Assembly: GCF_000722545.1 (NCBI RefSeq)
Contig: NZ_JNVM01000006.1
Location: 1-64,000, forward strand
Length of the DNA: 64,000 bases
Direction of reading: 5' to 3'
Origin: Paenibacillus tyrphae
Lineage (GTDB): Bacteria > Bacillota > Bacilli > Paenibacillales > NBRC-103111
Shown: positions 7,254 through 15,305 of the stretch, in pieces
How the letters are laid out: the number at the start of each line of letters is the position of its first letter
Position numbering within the stretch: the stretch's first letter is position 1
The notes under the pieces: generated by a model
Databases searched by the model: none
What the model was told of the DNA's origin: nothing
Seen by the model: only the letters and a program-made list of their open reading frames with translations
Position numbers and translations under genes: made by a program

Positions 7254-8261
7254 TCAGGCGAAATCTGTTTCCGTTAGAAGCTCATCGCAGCCGATCGTTC
7301 TGGATGTCTTTTTCCCTATAATTTGCTTTATTAACGAGGGAGACAGACCCGTCCCGGGCCGCTTCGCATCCAGATCGTCGGCTTCGATCACTTTCCCTGC
7401 GGGAATGTCCCTTGCCGCCACGATGCTTCTGCGAAAAATACGCCGGTTATCCTGCTCCTCCGCGCTGAGCTGCCGCTCGTAATTGCCCAATGCCGCTTTA
7501 ATACGCCGGGCGCCGTCTACAATTTCCTTCATCTGCTCGGGCGTGGCGGACACTTTATGGTCCCAGCCGGGCAAGCTCTGATCCAGCGTAAAATGCTTCT
7601 CAATCACGCATGCGCCTTTGGCGACCGCAGCAAGCGGAATAGCGGTCCCCAGCGTATGGTCGGAAAACCCTGTCGGATAGCCGAACCGTTCGCGCAGCGA
7701 ATCGATATTGTTTAAATTGACGTACTCGTCCTTCGGCGGGTAGACCGATACGCAATGCAGCAGCACAATCCTGGTGTTTCCGGTTTCTTCCACAGCCTGA
7801 ACGGCTTCCCGAATTTCCTCCTCCGTTCCCATGCCGGTCGACATGATCAGAGGAAGACCTGTACTAGCGGCGTGCTGCAGCAGCGGAAGATTGGTCACTT
7901 CCGTGGAGGAAAGCTTGAGGAACGGCACGCCGATCCGCACCAGCAAGTCGATTTCGCTGCGGGAAAAGGGCGTGCAGGCAAAATCAATCCCGATGCGATC
8001 GCAAAGGCTCTTCATCGTTCGAAGTTTCTCTTCCGTCATGCTGTATTGATCCAGCGTGCGCTCCAGTTCCGGATCATAGTCCGACTTGACCATCAGGCTC
8101 GTTTTCGTCCAGGACTGGAACTTCACGCAATCGCAACCGGCTTCCTTCGCCTTCTCGACCATTCGTTCGGCGAGAGCCATGTCGCCGTTATGATTGGCGG
8201 CAATTTCCGCAATCGTATACGGCTGTTCCGCTTGTTGGGACAGACGATTCCATATGTTCAT
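7254..8261 (-). CDS. NeuB-family nonulosonic acid synthase 1
   Basis: A 335-residue PEP-dependent sialic/legionaminic/pseudaminic acid synthase. The TIM-barrel motifs IAEIAANHNG (17-26), VKFQ (46-49), STGMGT (141-146), FSDHT (199-203) and EKHFTLD (221-227) are all present. A C-terminal SAF antifreeze-like domain (about 276-335: RRSIVAARDIPAGKVI, then PGTGLSP) closes the active site. It condenses PEP with an N-acetylated hexosamine. LegI, PseI, SpsE and NeuB cannot be told apart by eye. It is the last gene of the operon that starts at 17671. It follows the acetyltransferase by 19 bases, as expected for a NulO pathway. Confidence 0.9.
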   Translation of the reverse strand: MNIWNRLSQQAEQPYTIAEIAANHNGDMALAERMVEKAKEAGCDCVKFQSWTKTSLMVKSDYDPELERTLDQYSMTEEKLRTMKSLCDRIGIDFACTPFSRSEIDLLVRIGVPFLKLSSTEVTNLPLLQHAASTGLPLIMSTGMGTEEEIREAVQAVEETGNTRIVLLHCVSVYPPKDEYVNLNNIDSLRERFGYPTGFSDHTLGTAIPLAAVAKGACVIEKHFTLDQSLPGWDHKVSATPEQMKEIVDGARRIKAALGNYERQLSAEEQDNRRIFRRSIVAARDIPAGKVIEADDLDAKRPGTGLSPSLIKQIIGKKTSRTIGCDELLTETDFA

Positions 8262-8280
8262 CCTACATAACTCCTGTCGC

Positions 8281-8910
8281 TTAATTTGATGACCGTTTAA
8301 TCACCCGCGCGGGTACGCCAACCGCGACGCTATGGTCGGGAATATGGTCGATGACGACGGCGCCTGCGCCGATCACGCAGCGCTTCCCGATCGTCATGCC
8401 CGGAATGACAATGACTCCCGCCCCCAGCTCGCTTAACTCGCCGACCTTCACCCCGCCGGCCAATCGGCAGCCCGGGCCGATATTCACATATGGCCCGATC
8501 CTGCAATCATGATCCACGCTGGACGACGTATTCACAATGCAGCCTCTCCCGACCGCCGCATACGGGTTAATCACAGCGCCAGCCATGACGCCGGCGCCTT
8601 CCCCCAAGACCGACGACTCCGCGCGAACGCTTTGCTCGTGAACGGCCTGAATGACCGGAAACCCGCAGGCGAGCAGCCACTCGAGCTTGCGCTTCCGGAC
8701 CACAGGATTCCCGATGGCCACATGCCAGCCCTTCACGGATGCCCGGAGGGCCAGCAGCTGCTCCTCGTTGTCGTGGTAATGAGCGGCACGGACCGCCCAT
8801 GCAGGGGGAAGGCCCGCCGAGAAATAAGCAATCGGTTCTTCACGCTCTCCGCAGCTTACGATGTCCGCAATGACTTTGGCATGTCCCCCGGCGCCAACAA
8901 TCCCAATCAT
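8281..8910 (-). CDS. NeuD/LegH-family sugar O/N-acyltransferase (left-handed beta helix)
   Basis: A 209-residue protein. It has an N-terminal PglD-type UDP-sugar-binding domain (GAGGHAKVIADIV, 5-17) and C-terminal hexapeptide repeats (GAVINPYAAVG, GCIVNTSSSVDHDC, GPYVNIGPGCRLAGG, GAGVIVIPGM, GAGAVVIDHIPDHSVAVGVPA). The His in VDHDC fits the catalytic His of PglD. Members acetylate the 4-amino group of UDP-4-amino-sugars (PglD, LegH) or O-acetylate sialic acid. Its ATG overlaps the stop of the preceding glycosyltransferase (ATGA at 8907-8910), so the genes are translationally coupled. SpsD of B. subtilis fills the acetyl-transfer step in the related pathway. Confidence 0.88.
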   Translation of the reverse strand: MIGIVGAGGHAKVIADIVSCGEREEPIAYFSAGLPPAWAVRAAHYHDNEEQLLALRASVKGWHVAIGNPVVRKRKLEWLLACGFPVIQAVHEQSVRAESSVLGEGAGVMAGAVINPYAAVGRGCIVNTSSSVDHDCRIGPYVNIGPGCRLAGGVKVGELSELGAGVIVIPGMTIGKRCVIGAGAVVIDHIPDHSVAVGVPARVIKRSSN

Positions 8911-10418
8911 CGCGTCCGCTCCTTTCCACTCGATTGAAGCAGCCGCCGGACAAGCTCGTAAACGGCCGCCCCGGGCGACATCCCCCCGCTGCTTAGCGTC
9001 TTCCGCAGAAACGACCGGCCTTTGTCCAGCAGCACGCTGCGAAACGATTCGTCTTCCAGCCATATCCGCAAGCAGGCGGTCAGCCCGCTTCCGGAATGTA
9101 CGATTTCCCCCGCTTCCGCATTTGCCAAATGCCGCACATAGCCGTTATAGTTCAAATGATAATCGTACGCCATTTCCGGCTGCAGCACGATCACTCCTTT
9201 TGCCGCCATCGCCGCTTCGACCGCCGTCGTTGACGAGATGGTCAGCACTAGGTCGGCCGCATGCAGCATCTCATCCAAATGAAAAAAGGGCGGAGCGACC
9301 GCCAGACGCTCCGAAACAAACGCATCGTAGCTCAAGCGATCGTCGGGATGCGGCTTGATCATCGCGTAAACCGGCAGGCTCCGCACGGTCTCCTGCAGCC
9401 ATGCAGCGACGCTATAGTTGACAGAGGCGTCATACTGCTCCGTCATCCAAACGAGGATCGGCGCGCCCGGTTCCCATCCGCAGTAAGCAAGCAGGTCGTC
9501 ACGGGTATGGACGACCGGCCTGCGACTCAGCTCCAGTCGGACGCTGCCGGTTTCCGTGATGGCCGCAGGAGGAATCCCTCGGTGGATCAGCCATTCCCTC
9601 ATATGCCGGCCCCACACGGCATAATGGCTCGCCCGGGTCGGCACCATGGAGGCGTCGCTGGATAAATGATGCTGTACATGAAGAAACGGCAAGCCGTGAA
9701 TACGGGCAAGCAGCGAAAGAATGCTTTGCCGGGGCGGCAGCTCCGTATGCTCGACGATCAGCTTGATCGGCCGGGTACGAAGCAGCTCGTGCAGCGCATC
9801 GATCAATTCCGCGATAAATGGAATTTCCTCATGCATCCAACGGTGAAACGCCCCTCGGGCGAGCACCTCATGCTGCCCCGCGGTCCGGCGGAAGGCGGCG
9901 TGCAGCCGATCGAACGACCGCAGGAGCTCTTTGGTCTCTTTTCGCACCCGCTTGGAAGTGGTGCCGAACAACAGCTTATCTGCCAGCGGGTAGACCTCGA
10001 ACGACTTGGGCATTTTTTTGTTTTTCAGATATCTGCGCTCGTACAAATAATGGGAAAACAAAATGACTTTGTGCGGGGTCAAATGCCGCAGCGCAAAATC
10101 GGCGTAATTGCCGCACAGCAATATCGTATCGCGGCCCGGCTCAGCCCCAAAGCTTCCCGCTGGCCCGGGGAGACGCCGCAACCGCGTCTGGACATCGGAC
10201 ATGGAGTGTATGTTCCACGAGCTGCCTCGTTCGCGCACGTAAGCGCCGTCCGTTCTTCGCCGGTCGACTGCGCTGCGGATGAAATGATGATACGGACGAA
10301 TCAGCGCCAAGGGCAGCTCGATTCCACGCATCCGAAGCGGAGCGAAGGCTTCGAAGAAATCCAGCGTGTAGCCGTAACGCAGAAGCAAATGCGGGTTCCA
10401 TTCCTCTCCGCCATACAC
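8907..10418 (-). CDS. GT-B-type glycosyltransferase, paralogue 2 of 3
   Basis: A 503-residue paralogue of the proteins at 5761 and 10602. It has the same HLLLRYGYTLDFFEAF opening, EHTELPPRQSILSLLA in place of the DHTEL motif, KPHPDDRLSY, and a C-terminal ADLVLTISSTTAVEAAMAAK. The GTG start at 10418 is chosen because AGGAGG lies 8 bases before it and the resulting N-terminus (MYGGEEWNPH) lines up with both paralogues; a TTG at 10457 also opens the frame. The central linker (about 140-200) differs most between paralogues, which may reflect a different acceptor. Donor and acceptor are unknown; a nonulosonic acid donor is inferred from the operon. Confidence 0.7.
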   Translation of the reverse strand: MYGGEEWNPHLLLRYGYTLDFFEAFAPLRMRGIELPLALIRPYHHFIRSAVDRRRTDGAYVRERGSSWNIHSMSDVQTRLRRLPGPAGSFGAEPGRDTILLCGNYADFALRHLTPHKVILFSHYLYERRYLKNKKMPKSFEVYPLADKLLFGTTSKRVRKETKELLRSFDRLHAAFRRTAGQHEVLARGAFHRWMHEEIPFIAELIDALHELLRTRPIKLIVEHTELPPRQSILSLLARIHGLPFLHVQHHLSSDASMVPTRASHYAVWGRHMREWLIHRGIPPAAITETGSVRLELSRRPVVHTRDDLLAYCGWEPGAPILVWMTEQYDASVNYSVAAWLQETVRSLPVYAMIKPHPDDRLSYDAFVSERLAVAPPFFHLDEMLHAADLVLTISSTTAVEAAMAAKGVIVLQPEMAYDYHLNYNGYVRHLANAEAGEIVHSGSGLTACLRIWLEDESFRSVLLDKGRSFLRKTLSSGGMSPGAAVYELVRRLLQSSGKERTR

Positions 10419-10466
10419 CGGTTCCGCCTCCTGTCTTGATGAGTGCTTTCCTTCCAATTGGGAAAA

Positions 10467-10586
10467 TTAGCAGCTTTCCCCATGCTCCAAATCGTGGATC
10501 AAACGAATCAACAGCCTTCTATTTTTTCGAATACTTCTTCTTAATAACTGAAGTTGGCGAAGCAGTCTGCGTTGTCTCCGTTTCAT
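10467..10586 (-). CDS. Small arginine-rich basic protein (39 aa)
   Basis: Between two GT genes the minus strand holds GGGGGGG, a 6-base gap and ATG, then 39 codons to TAA. The protein starts MKRRQRRLLRQLQLLRRS and ends LIHDLEHGESC. It is extremely basic and probably one helix. The ribosome site is the best in the neighbourhood, which argues that it is translated. I do not recognise a family. The arginine-rich style recurs in the second glycan cluster (gene at 46903, N-termini at 48443 and 43915), so a shared role in targeting to the forming spore surface is possible but unproven. Confidence 0.5.
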   Translation of the reverse strand: MKRRQRRLLRQLQLLRRSIRKNRRLLIRLIHDLEHGESC

Positions 10587-10601
10587 ACCGGTCCCCCCCG
10601 T

Positions 10602-10808
10602 TTATTTTTGATTTTCAATCGTATTCGTGTACGAATCGACTAAGATCCGCAAATTTTTAACGAGCTTAATGTCCTGGTTGGTGATAATTTGATCTTCCCT
10701 CACCTTGGCGGCAAGCAGGTTGGTCACTTCCTCCGCGACATTCAAAGTGTGAAGCTCCATGATCAAAAAATCTTTTAAGCTAATGCGGATCGTATTCAAG
10801 TCAGCCAT
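10602..10808 (-). CDS. Putative separately translated 68-aa tail of paralogue 3
   Basis: Within the long gene, GGAGGGG and a 6-base spacer precede an in-frame ATG (10806-10808). From there the reading gives 68 residues, starting MADLNTIRISLKDFLIMEL and ending with the host gene at 10602. It is helical and mildly amphipathic, with no recognised domain. It could once have been an independent gene whose upstream stop was lost, or an internal start could make a free partner of the glycosyltransferase. Confidence 0.4.
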   Translation of the reverse strand: MADLNTIRISLKDFLIMELHTLNVAEEVTNLLAAKVREDQIITNQDIKLVKNLRILVDSYTNTIENQK

Positions 10809-12392
10809 TCGTTTCCCCTCCACGCCCGGCAACAGGCTTTCATTCGTTGATGCATGATTCGGTTCTTCGGTTCGGATAGATGCCTGACGGCTTTCGTCAT
10901 CCAAAAGACGCTTCACCAGCTCGCCCATCCTCTGGCTCGGCGTCCGGTCATCCGTGAACAACATCTGCCTCAAAAACTTCTGTCCGGCCTGCACCACCGC
11001 CTCCGGCTCCCCTTCCCGGGAAAGAAGAGCGGCGATGCAATCCACCAGCTCCCGGGCCGAATGCACCACAGGCCCCGCCTGCCCCCTGTCCAGAAAATAT
11101 GGATAGCCATTGTAATTGATATGGTAATCGTACGGGAGCTCGGGCTGGAGCACGATGATGCCTTTCTTCAGCATGGCCCCTTCGATGGCCGTCGTCGAAG
11201 ATATGGTCGCTACGCAATCCGACGCGTTCAGGATATCCTGCAGATCGTAGCCGGACGGCGCCAGATGAATGCGTTCGGACACGAACGATTCGTAAGACAG
11301 CTTGTCGCTCGGATGCGGCCTGACGATCACCTGAACGTCCGGAATCATCCGGACCAGCTTTTTCATCCATTTCATGACGGTAAAATTGATGCTTTCCGGA
11401 TAGCTTTCCGTCGTGTAGACCAGAACAAAAGGAGCCTGCTTCAGCTTTTGCTTCTGCTTCGTGCAGCATTCGTGAAGCAGCTGCTCGCGCGTTTTTTGGA
11501 TCCGCCTGTCGTTATGCTCCAGCCGCAGGCTGCCCACCTGCACGATGGAGCTTGCGTCGATTCCGCGCTCGACGAGCCATTGCGCCATGCTCGGCCCCCA
11601 TACCGCATAATGCGTTGCTCTCGTCGGGATCATCGAGGCGTCGCTGGTCAAATGGTTCTGCACATTGATGAACGACAAGCCGTACGAACGCGCCAGAAGA
11701 GACAAAATGCTCCCGGGATAGATCAACTCCGAATGGTCCATGATCGCCCCAACCGGATACTGCTTCAGCACCCCTTCCAGCAAATCAACCAAAACGATGC
11801 CTTGCCCGATACAGCTGCGCATCCATTCGGGAAACCGCGGCATCGAGAAGATTTCATGCTCTGCGGCCCCCCCTGGAGCGGCCAGCGCTTCATCGATTAA
11901 CGCAAACAGCTCGGCTCTAGCCTGCTGGGGCGCGCTGCTGCGCAGAAGCTGCTCGTGTAAGCTGTACACCTCGAACGTCGAAGGAAGCGATTTTCCCTGA
12001 AGCGCCCGAAGATCGTACGGATTCGAATGCAGCAGCAGCACTCGGCGGTCGCTTAGTTCGGATAGTGCAAAATCGACGTATTGGCCACACAGCAGGATCA
12101 TGTCCCGGCTGGCGTCCTTGCCCCAGTCTTCCTGCTGCAGCGGCAACCGCCGCAATTGCCGCTGCACGTCTTTCATCGAACGGAAGCTCCATTGCTCGCG
12201 TTTCCGTTCGACGAACGATTCGTCTTCCCGTTTCCGGTCGATGAAATCGCGTATCAAGACATGGTACGGCCGCAATAGCGTTAGCGGGAGCTCGACTCCC
12301 TTATAGACAACCTTCGAGAACCGTTCGAACAAATCGTGAGTATAGCCGTATCGAAGCAGCAAATGTGCGTTAAATTCATCCCCACCGAACAT
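10602..12392 (-). CDS. GT-B-type glycosyltransferase, paralogue 3 of 3, with a fused helical tail
   Basis: A 596-residue protein. Residues 1-500 align with the paralogues at 5761 and 8907 (HLLLRYGYTHDLFERF, DHSELIYPG, RPHPSDKLSY, SDCVATISSTTAIEGAML). Residues about 505-596 are an extra hydrophilic linker (EEPNHASTNESLLPG) and a predicted helical tail. The tail has its own in-frame ATG at 10808 preceded by GGAGGGG at a proper distance, so a separate 68-residue product is likely. GGAGGG precedes the main ATG. The gene sits in the middle of the operon, 51 bases after neuB-2. Confidence 0.72.
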   Translation of the reverse strand: MFGGDEFNAHLLLRYGYTHDLFERFSKVVYKGVELPLTLLRPYHVLIRDFIDRKREDESFVERKREQWSFRSMKDVQRQLRRLPLQQEDWGKDASRDMILLCGQYVDFALSELSDRRVLLLHSNPYDLRALQGKSLPSTFEVYSLHEQLLRSSAPQQARAELFALIDEALAAPGGAAEHEIFSMPRFPEWMRSCIGQGIVLVDLLEGVLKQYPVGAIMDHSELIYPGSILSLLARSYGLSFINVQNHLTSDASMIPTRATHYAVWGPSMAQWLVERGIDASSIVQVGSLRLEHNDRRIQKTREQLLHECCTKQKQKLKQAPFVLVYTTESYPESINFTVMKWMKKLVRMIPDVQVIVRPHPSDKLSYESFVSERIHLAPSGYDLQDILNASDCVATISSTTAIEGAMLKKGIIVLQPELPYDYHINYNGYPYFLDRGQAGPVVHSARELVDCIAALLSREGEPEAVVQAGQKFLRQMLFTDDRTPSQRMGELVKRLLDDESRQASIRTEEPNHASTNESLLPGVEGKRMADLNTIRISLKDFLIMELHTLNVAEEVTNLLAAKVREDQIITNQDIKLVKNLRILVDSYTNTIENQK

Positions 12393-12443
12393 GCTTTTCC
12401 CTCCCGTGACGATGTTGAGCCGTCCGCGATGCGGAGACCCGCA

Positions 12444-13493
12444 TCACGGACGCCCGTTCTCGCCAAGATGACGCCAACAGAATGCGTCTCCTTTATGGAC
12501 GGGCTGCTGCAGCGTCTTGCCCAGCAAGTGGACGATATCTCTTTGATCCATATCGCCCTGCGCTTCCGTCCGCTTGTATTTGACATGCTGCTCCGCGAGA
12601 AGGGTTCCTTGCGGAAGATCCTGGCCTGCGACGAGGCACTTGCGTACGGCGGAGAAATAAGCCCGCTCCTCCGTGCCGATATTCATGACCGCAGAGCCGG
12701 TCATGCGCGAGACGAGCTCCAACTGCCAGCGCAGCTCGGCAAACGCGTCCGGCTCCAAGGCCGCCTCGTCATCCTCCCGCTTGACGGACAGATCGAGCGT
12801 CACATGCTGCTCGAACAAGCGCGCGCCGAGACCGTAAGCCGTCGCGAAGGCCAAGTAGCGGCCGAGCTTTTCCCGGCTTGCCGTATGGTCCGCATAGCCG
12901 ACCGGGCATTGAAACTTTGCTTCATATAAAGGAAGCTTCTGCAAATGCACATGCTCAAGAGGCGTCGGATATTCCTGGATGCCGTACATCATCATGAGAT
13001 TCCGCTTCTCGCCAAGCAGCTTCAGCATGTACTCGATCTCCGTAAACGAGATGCCGCCGACCCCGACGAAAAGCGGCTGCTTCGCTTGCGCAAGCCCCTT
13101 GAGCATATACGTGTCATTGATGCTAGTTGCATGGATGGCGATGGCCTCCGCATTTTCTTCGATGAGAAATTCCAGCGAAGGCAGCTCGTCGGCCAGTCCC
13201 ACGATTTCCATGCCATGCTTGCGGCAGCGCGCAAACAGCTCCCGCCACTGTTCGCGGGTGAACAGCCACTTCTGCAGTTCCTTATACAGCGGATGCTCCG
13301 GAACCATGTATTCGTCCGGGTTCAGCATAATATGGAACTTGACCGCGTCCGCTCCCTTGCCTGCCAGCGCATCGATCAAACGCAGCAAGTACTCGTATTC
13401 CCCTTGGTGAACGTAGGCGGGCTCTGCAATCCAATACATCGACGTCTTCGTTCCGTTCCGCAATTGCTCCAATAGATCAAGTAATCGCGCCAT
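12444..13493 (-). CDS. NeuB-family synthase 2, divergent
   Basis: A 349-residue protein with the NeuB barrel order but altered motifs. IAEPAYVHQG (22-31) stands where IAEI-x2-NHNG is usual, VKFH (51-54) replaces VKFQ, GVGGIS (144-149) replaces STGM, and VGYADHT (198-204) and EQHVTLD (228-234) are kept. A C-terminal SAF-like domain follows (about 275-343: RKCLVAGQDLPQGTLL). The core PEP-condensation residues thus look preserved while the substrate pocket differs from synthase 1. It overlaps the nucleotidyltransferase gene by one base, so it probably works with that enzyme rather than with the distal synthase 1. Substrate unknown. Confidence 0.82.
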   Translation of the reverse strand: MARLLDLLEQLRNGTKTSMYWIAEPAYVHQGEYEYLLRLIDALAGKGADAVKFHIMLNPDEYMVPEHPLYKELQKWLFTREQWRELFARCRKHGMEIVGLADELPSLEFLIEENAEAIAIHATSINDTYMLKGLAQAKQPLFVGVGGISFTEIEYMLKLLGEKRNLMMMYGIQEYPTPLEHVHLQKLPLYEAKFQCPVGYADHTASREKLGRYLAFATAYGLGARLFEQHVTLDLSVKREDDEAALEPDAFAELRWQLELVSRMTGSAVMNIGTEERAYFSAVRKCLVAGQDLPQGTLLAEQHVKYKRTEAQGDMDQRDIVHLLGKTLQQPVHKGDAFCWRHLGENGRP

Positions 13494-14305
13494 CAGCGAT
13501 TCCTCCGTTGTTTGATATAATTGCCTTCCTTGATCGCGACGAACAGCTCCCTATTCTTCGCATAGTGCTCGTTGATATCCTCAATGACCGCATCGGGCGG
13601 CTTGAGCTGCTGCACATGGCGATTGACGAACAGCTCCGCAGGCATCCGGTCGGCCGCAGACAGCAGCGATCGGTAGCTCATCCCGCCATGCGGGCTCAAA
13701 TGTTCCGCCAAGGACCGTAAAAAAGCGAGATCGTCCGCCGTATCCAAAGTAAGCCGGATGTCCCGGACTTCCCCCGCCTCCGCTTGAAACAAGTGAACGT
13801 CAAACAGATCCGGACGGTTCAACCAGTAGCCCCATATTTCGGTGTCGGTGCGATGCTTGAATCCGATCACCGTCTTCAGCGCCTCATAACGAATCCCGTA
13901 TAAGCCTGCGCCGATCGGAAGCCCTTCGACCGCCATATAGTCGGGAGTCGTCAATTTAGCCTGATTCGCAAGACGGTTGGCGTATTCTACCGAGAAGAAC
14001 GGATCGTCGGCCGTAATGGACAACACATAATCTAGACTAAAAAATGTCGCAGCATCGTACAGCCGCCGCAGCACGTCCTCCGGATCGCCTGTGAAGTAAT
14101 AGATGCCATGCTTGAAAGCCGTCTCCGCAAGAAGCGCGTCCTGCGGATGCGGGGAGGTGCACAGGATAACCTGATCGACGAACGAAACGGCCTTGCACCG
14201 TTCGATCACCCGATCGATCACCCGCTTCCCCCCGATTTCGTACAAGAGCTTGAGCGGGAGCCGCGTCGATTTATTTCGGGCCGTGATCAGCATGCCGATT
14301 TTCAT
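13493..14305 (-). CDS. SpsF/NeuA-like nucleotidyltransferase
   Basis: A 270-residue GT-A/Rossmann NTP transferase starting MKIGMLITARNKSTRLPLKLL. This variant of the CMP-sugar synthetase loop is typical of the SpsF and NeuA-like family. ITADDPFFS is the metal-binding acidic motif, and RLTLDTADDLAFL is a conserved distal motif of SpsF proteins. It should activate the acid product of a NeuB enzyme with CTP (or another NTP) for the glycosyltransferases. It is 20-40 residues longer than a minimal NeuA, with a basic tail (YIKQRRNR). It overlaps neuB-2 by one base and starts 13 bases after the Gfo/Idh gene. Confidence 0.85.
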   Translation of the reverse strand: MKIGMLITARNKSTRLPLKLLYEIGGKRVIDRVIERCKAVSFVDQVILCTSPHPQDALLAETAFKHGIYYFTGDPEDVLRRLYDAATFFSLDYVLSITADDPFFSVEYANRLANQAKLTTPDYMAVEGLPIGAGLYGIRYEALKTVIGFKHRTDTEIWGYWLNRPDLFDVHLFQAEAGEVRDIRLTLDTADDLAFLRSLAEHLSPHGGMSYRSLLSAADRMPAELFVNRHVQQLKPPDAVIEDINEHYAKNRELFVAIKEGNYIKQRRNR

Positions 14306-14318
14306 GATTCCACCGCCT

Positions 14319-15290
14319 TCAGCTTATCTTTCCACGCTCGAATTGCTCCATCATTTCCAGAAGTGCCAAATCTTGCTCATAATTATGAGGGAACGGCTTC
14401 CCGCCTTCGATCGCTTCCAAGAAAGCCCGCATTTCACTCACATACATATCCTCATATTGGAACGGCCTGTCGCCGCTCAGGACCGGAATCCGCCTGGTCG
14501 TTCGCCGTGTTCCGTCGTATACCTCTACTGCCGAATCAGAGAAATTCCACTGTATCGTCCCCTGCTCCCCCAGCAAGGAGAAGGCTCTCGTCGCTTTGCG
14601 CGATACGACATCGACCGTGACTTGCCCCGACGTGCCGTCTGCGAATTCCATGACCATCTGGTACACGTCGTCGATATCGGTCTCCAGCGTGGTCACTTTT
14701 CGTTTCAGGGAAAAGCCGCCCCGGATCGGCCCGAACAGCGAAGTGAGCCACACCCATTCGAAAGGCACGATTTCCCGGCAGCCCCCCGTCTCCTTGCGCG
14801 AAACATAGAACGTGCGGTAATCTTCGTGGGGATGCCAATCGGGCAAGTATTGCCCGGAATGGTACATAAAGAAGCAGCTCTCGCCTGCCGTCTTGTCGTT
14901 TACAAGCTTGGAGAGCACAGCCACAGCGGGATGAAACCGCATCGTGCAGGAGGGGGCGGCGACAAGGCCAGGCTTCTCCTGCAGTTTGGCGATCAGCTCC
15001 GGAACGCCGTCCTTCGTCACGCTCGCCTCCGTAAAGAACGGGAGTCCCAAATCCGCAGCCAAATGTGCGTAGGGCATGTGCTGATCGGGAGGTGTGGAAA
15101 TGATGAGCGCACGCGGTCCAAGCTGCAGCGCCCGTTCGACCGAGTCGAACGTTTCAATGCCGAATTTCGCTTCCGCTTCCGAGCGTCTGTCGGGACGGGG
15201 ATCGAAGCCAATGACACGTTGTCCTGAGAGAGCAGACAAATCCCGCACTCTTCGTTTCCCCATCGACCCAAGACCAATAACTAAGAACAT
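14319..15290 (-). CDS. Gfo/Idh/MocA-family oxidoreductase
   Basis: A 323-residue NAD(P)-dependent sugar oxidoreductase. It has an N-terminal Rossmann motif VIGLGSMGKRR (4-14) and a C-terminal alpha/beta domain with a HPHEDYRTFY segment. The family's usual EKP catalytic motif is replaced by EAS (FFTEASVTKDG, about residue 91), so the normal catalytic lysine is absent at that spot. Related enzymes lie beside NeuB and SpsF homologues in other bacterial glycan loci, where they are thought to oxidise or reduce an activated sugar. AGGAAG precedes the ATG. The exact reaction is unknown. Confidence 0.85.
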   Translation of the reverse strand: MFLVIGLGSMGKRRVRDLSALSGQRVIGFDPRPDRRSEAEAKFGIETFDSVERALQLGPRALIISTPPDQHMPYAHLAADLGLPFFTEASVTKDGVPELIAKLQEKPGLVAAPSCTMRFHPAVAVLSKLVNDKTAGESCFFMYHSGQYLPDWHPHEDYRTFYVSRKETGGCREIVPFEWVWLTSLFGPIRGGFSLKRKVTTLETDIDDVYQMVMEFADGTSGQVTVDVVSRKATRAFSLLGEQGTIQWNFSDSAVEVYDGTRRTTRRIPVLSGDRPFQYEDMYVSEMRAFLEAIEGGKPFPHNYEQDLALLEMMEQFERGKIS

Positions 15291-15305
15291 GCGAATCGCT
15301 TCCTT

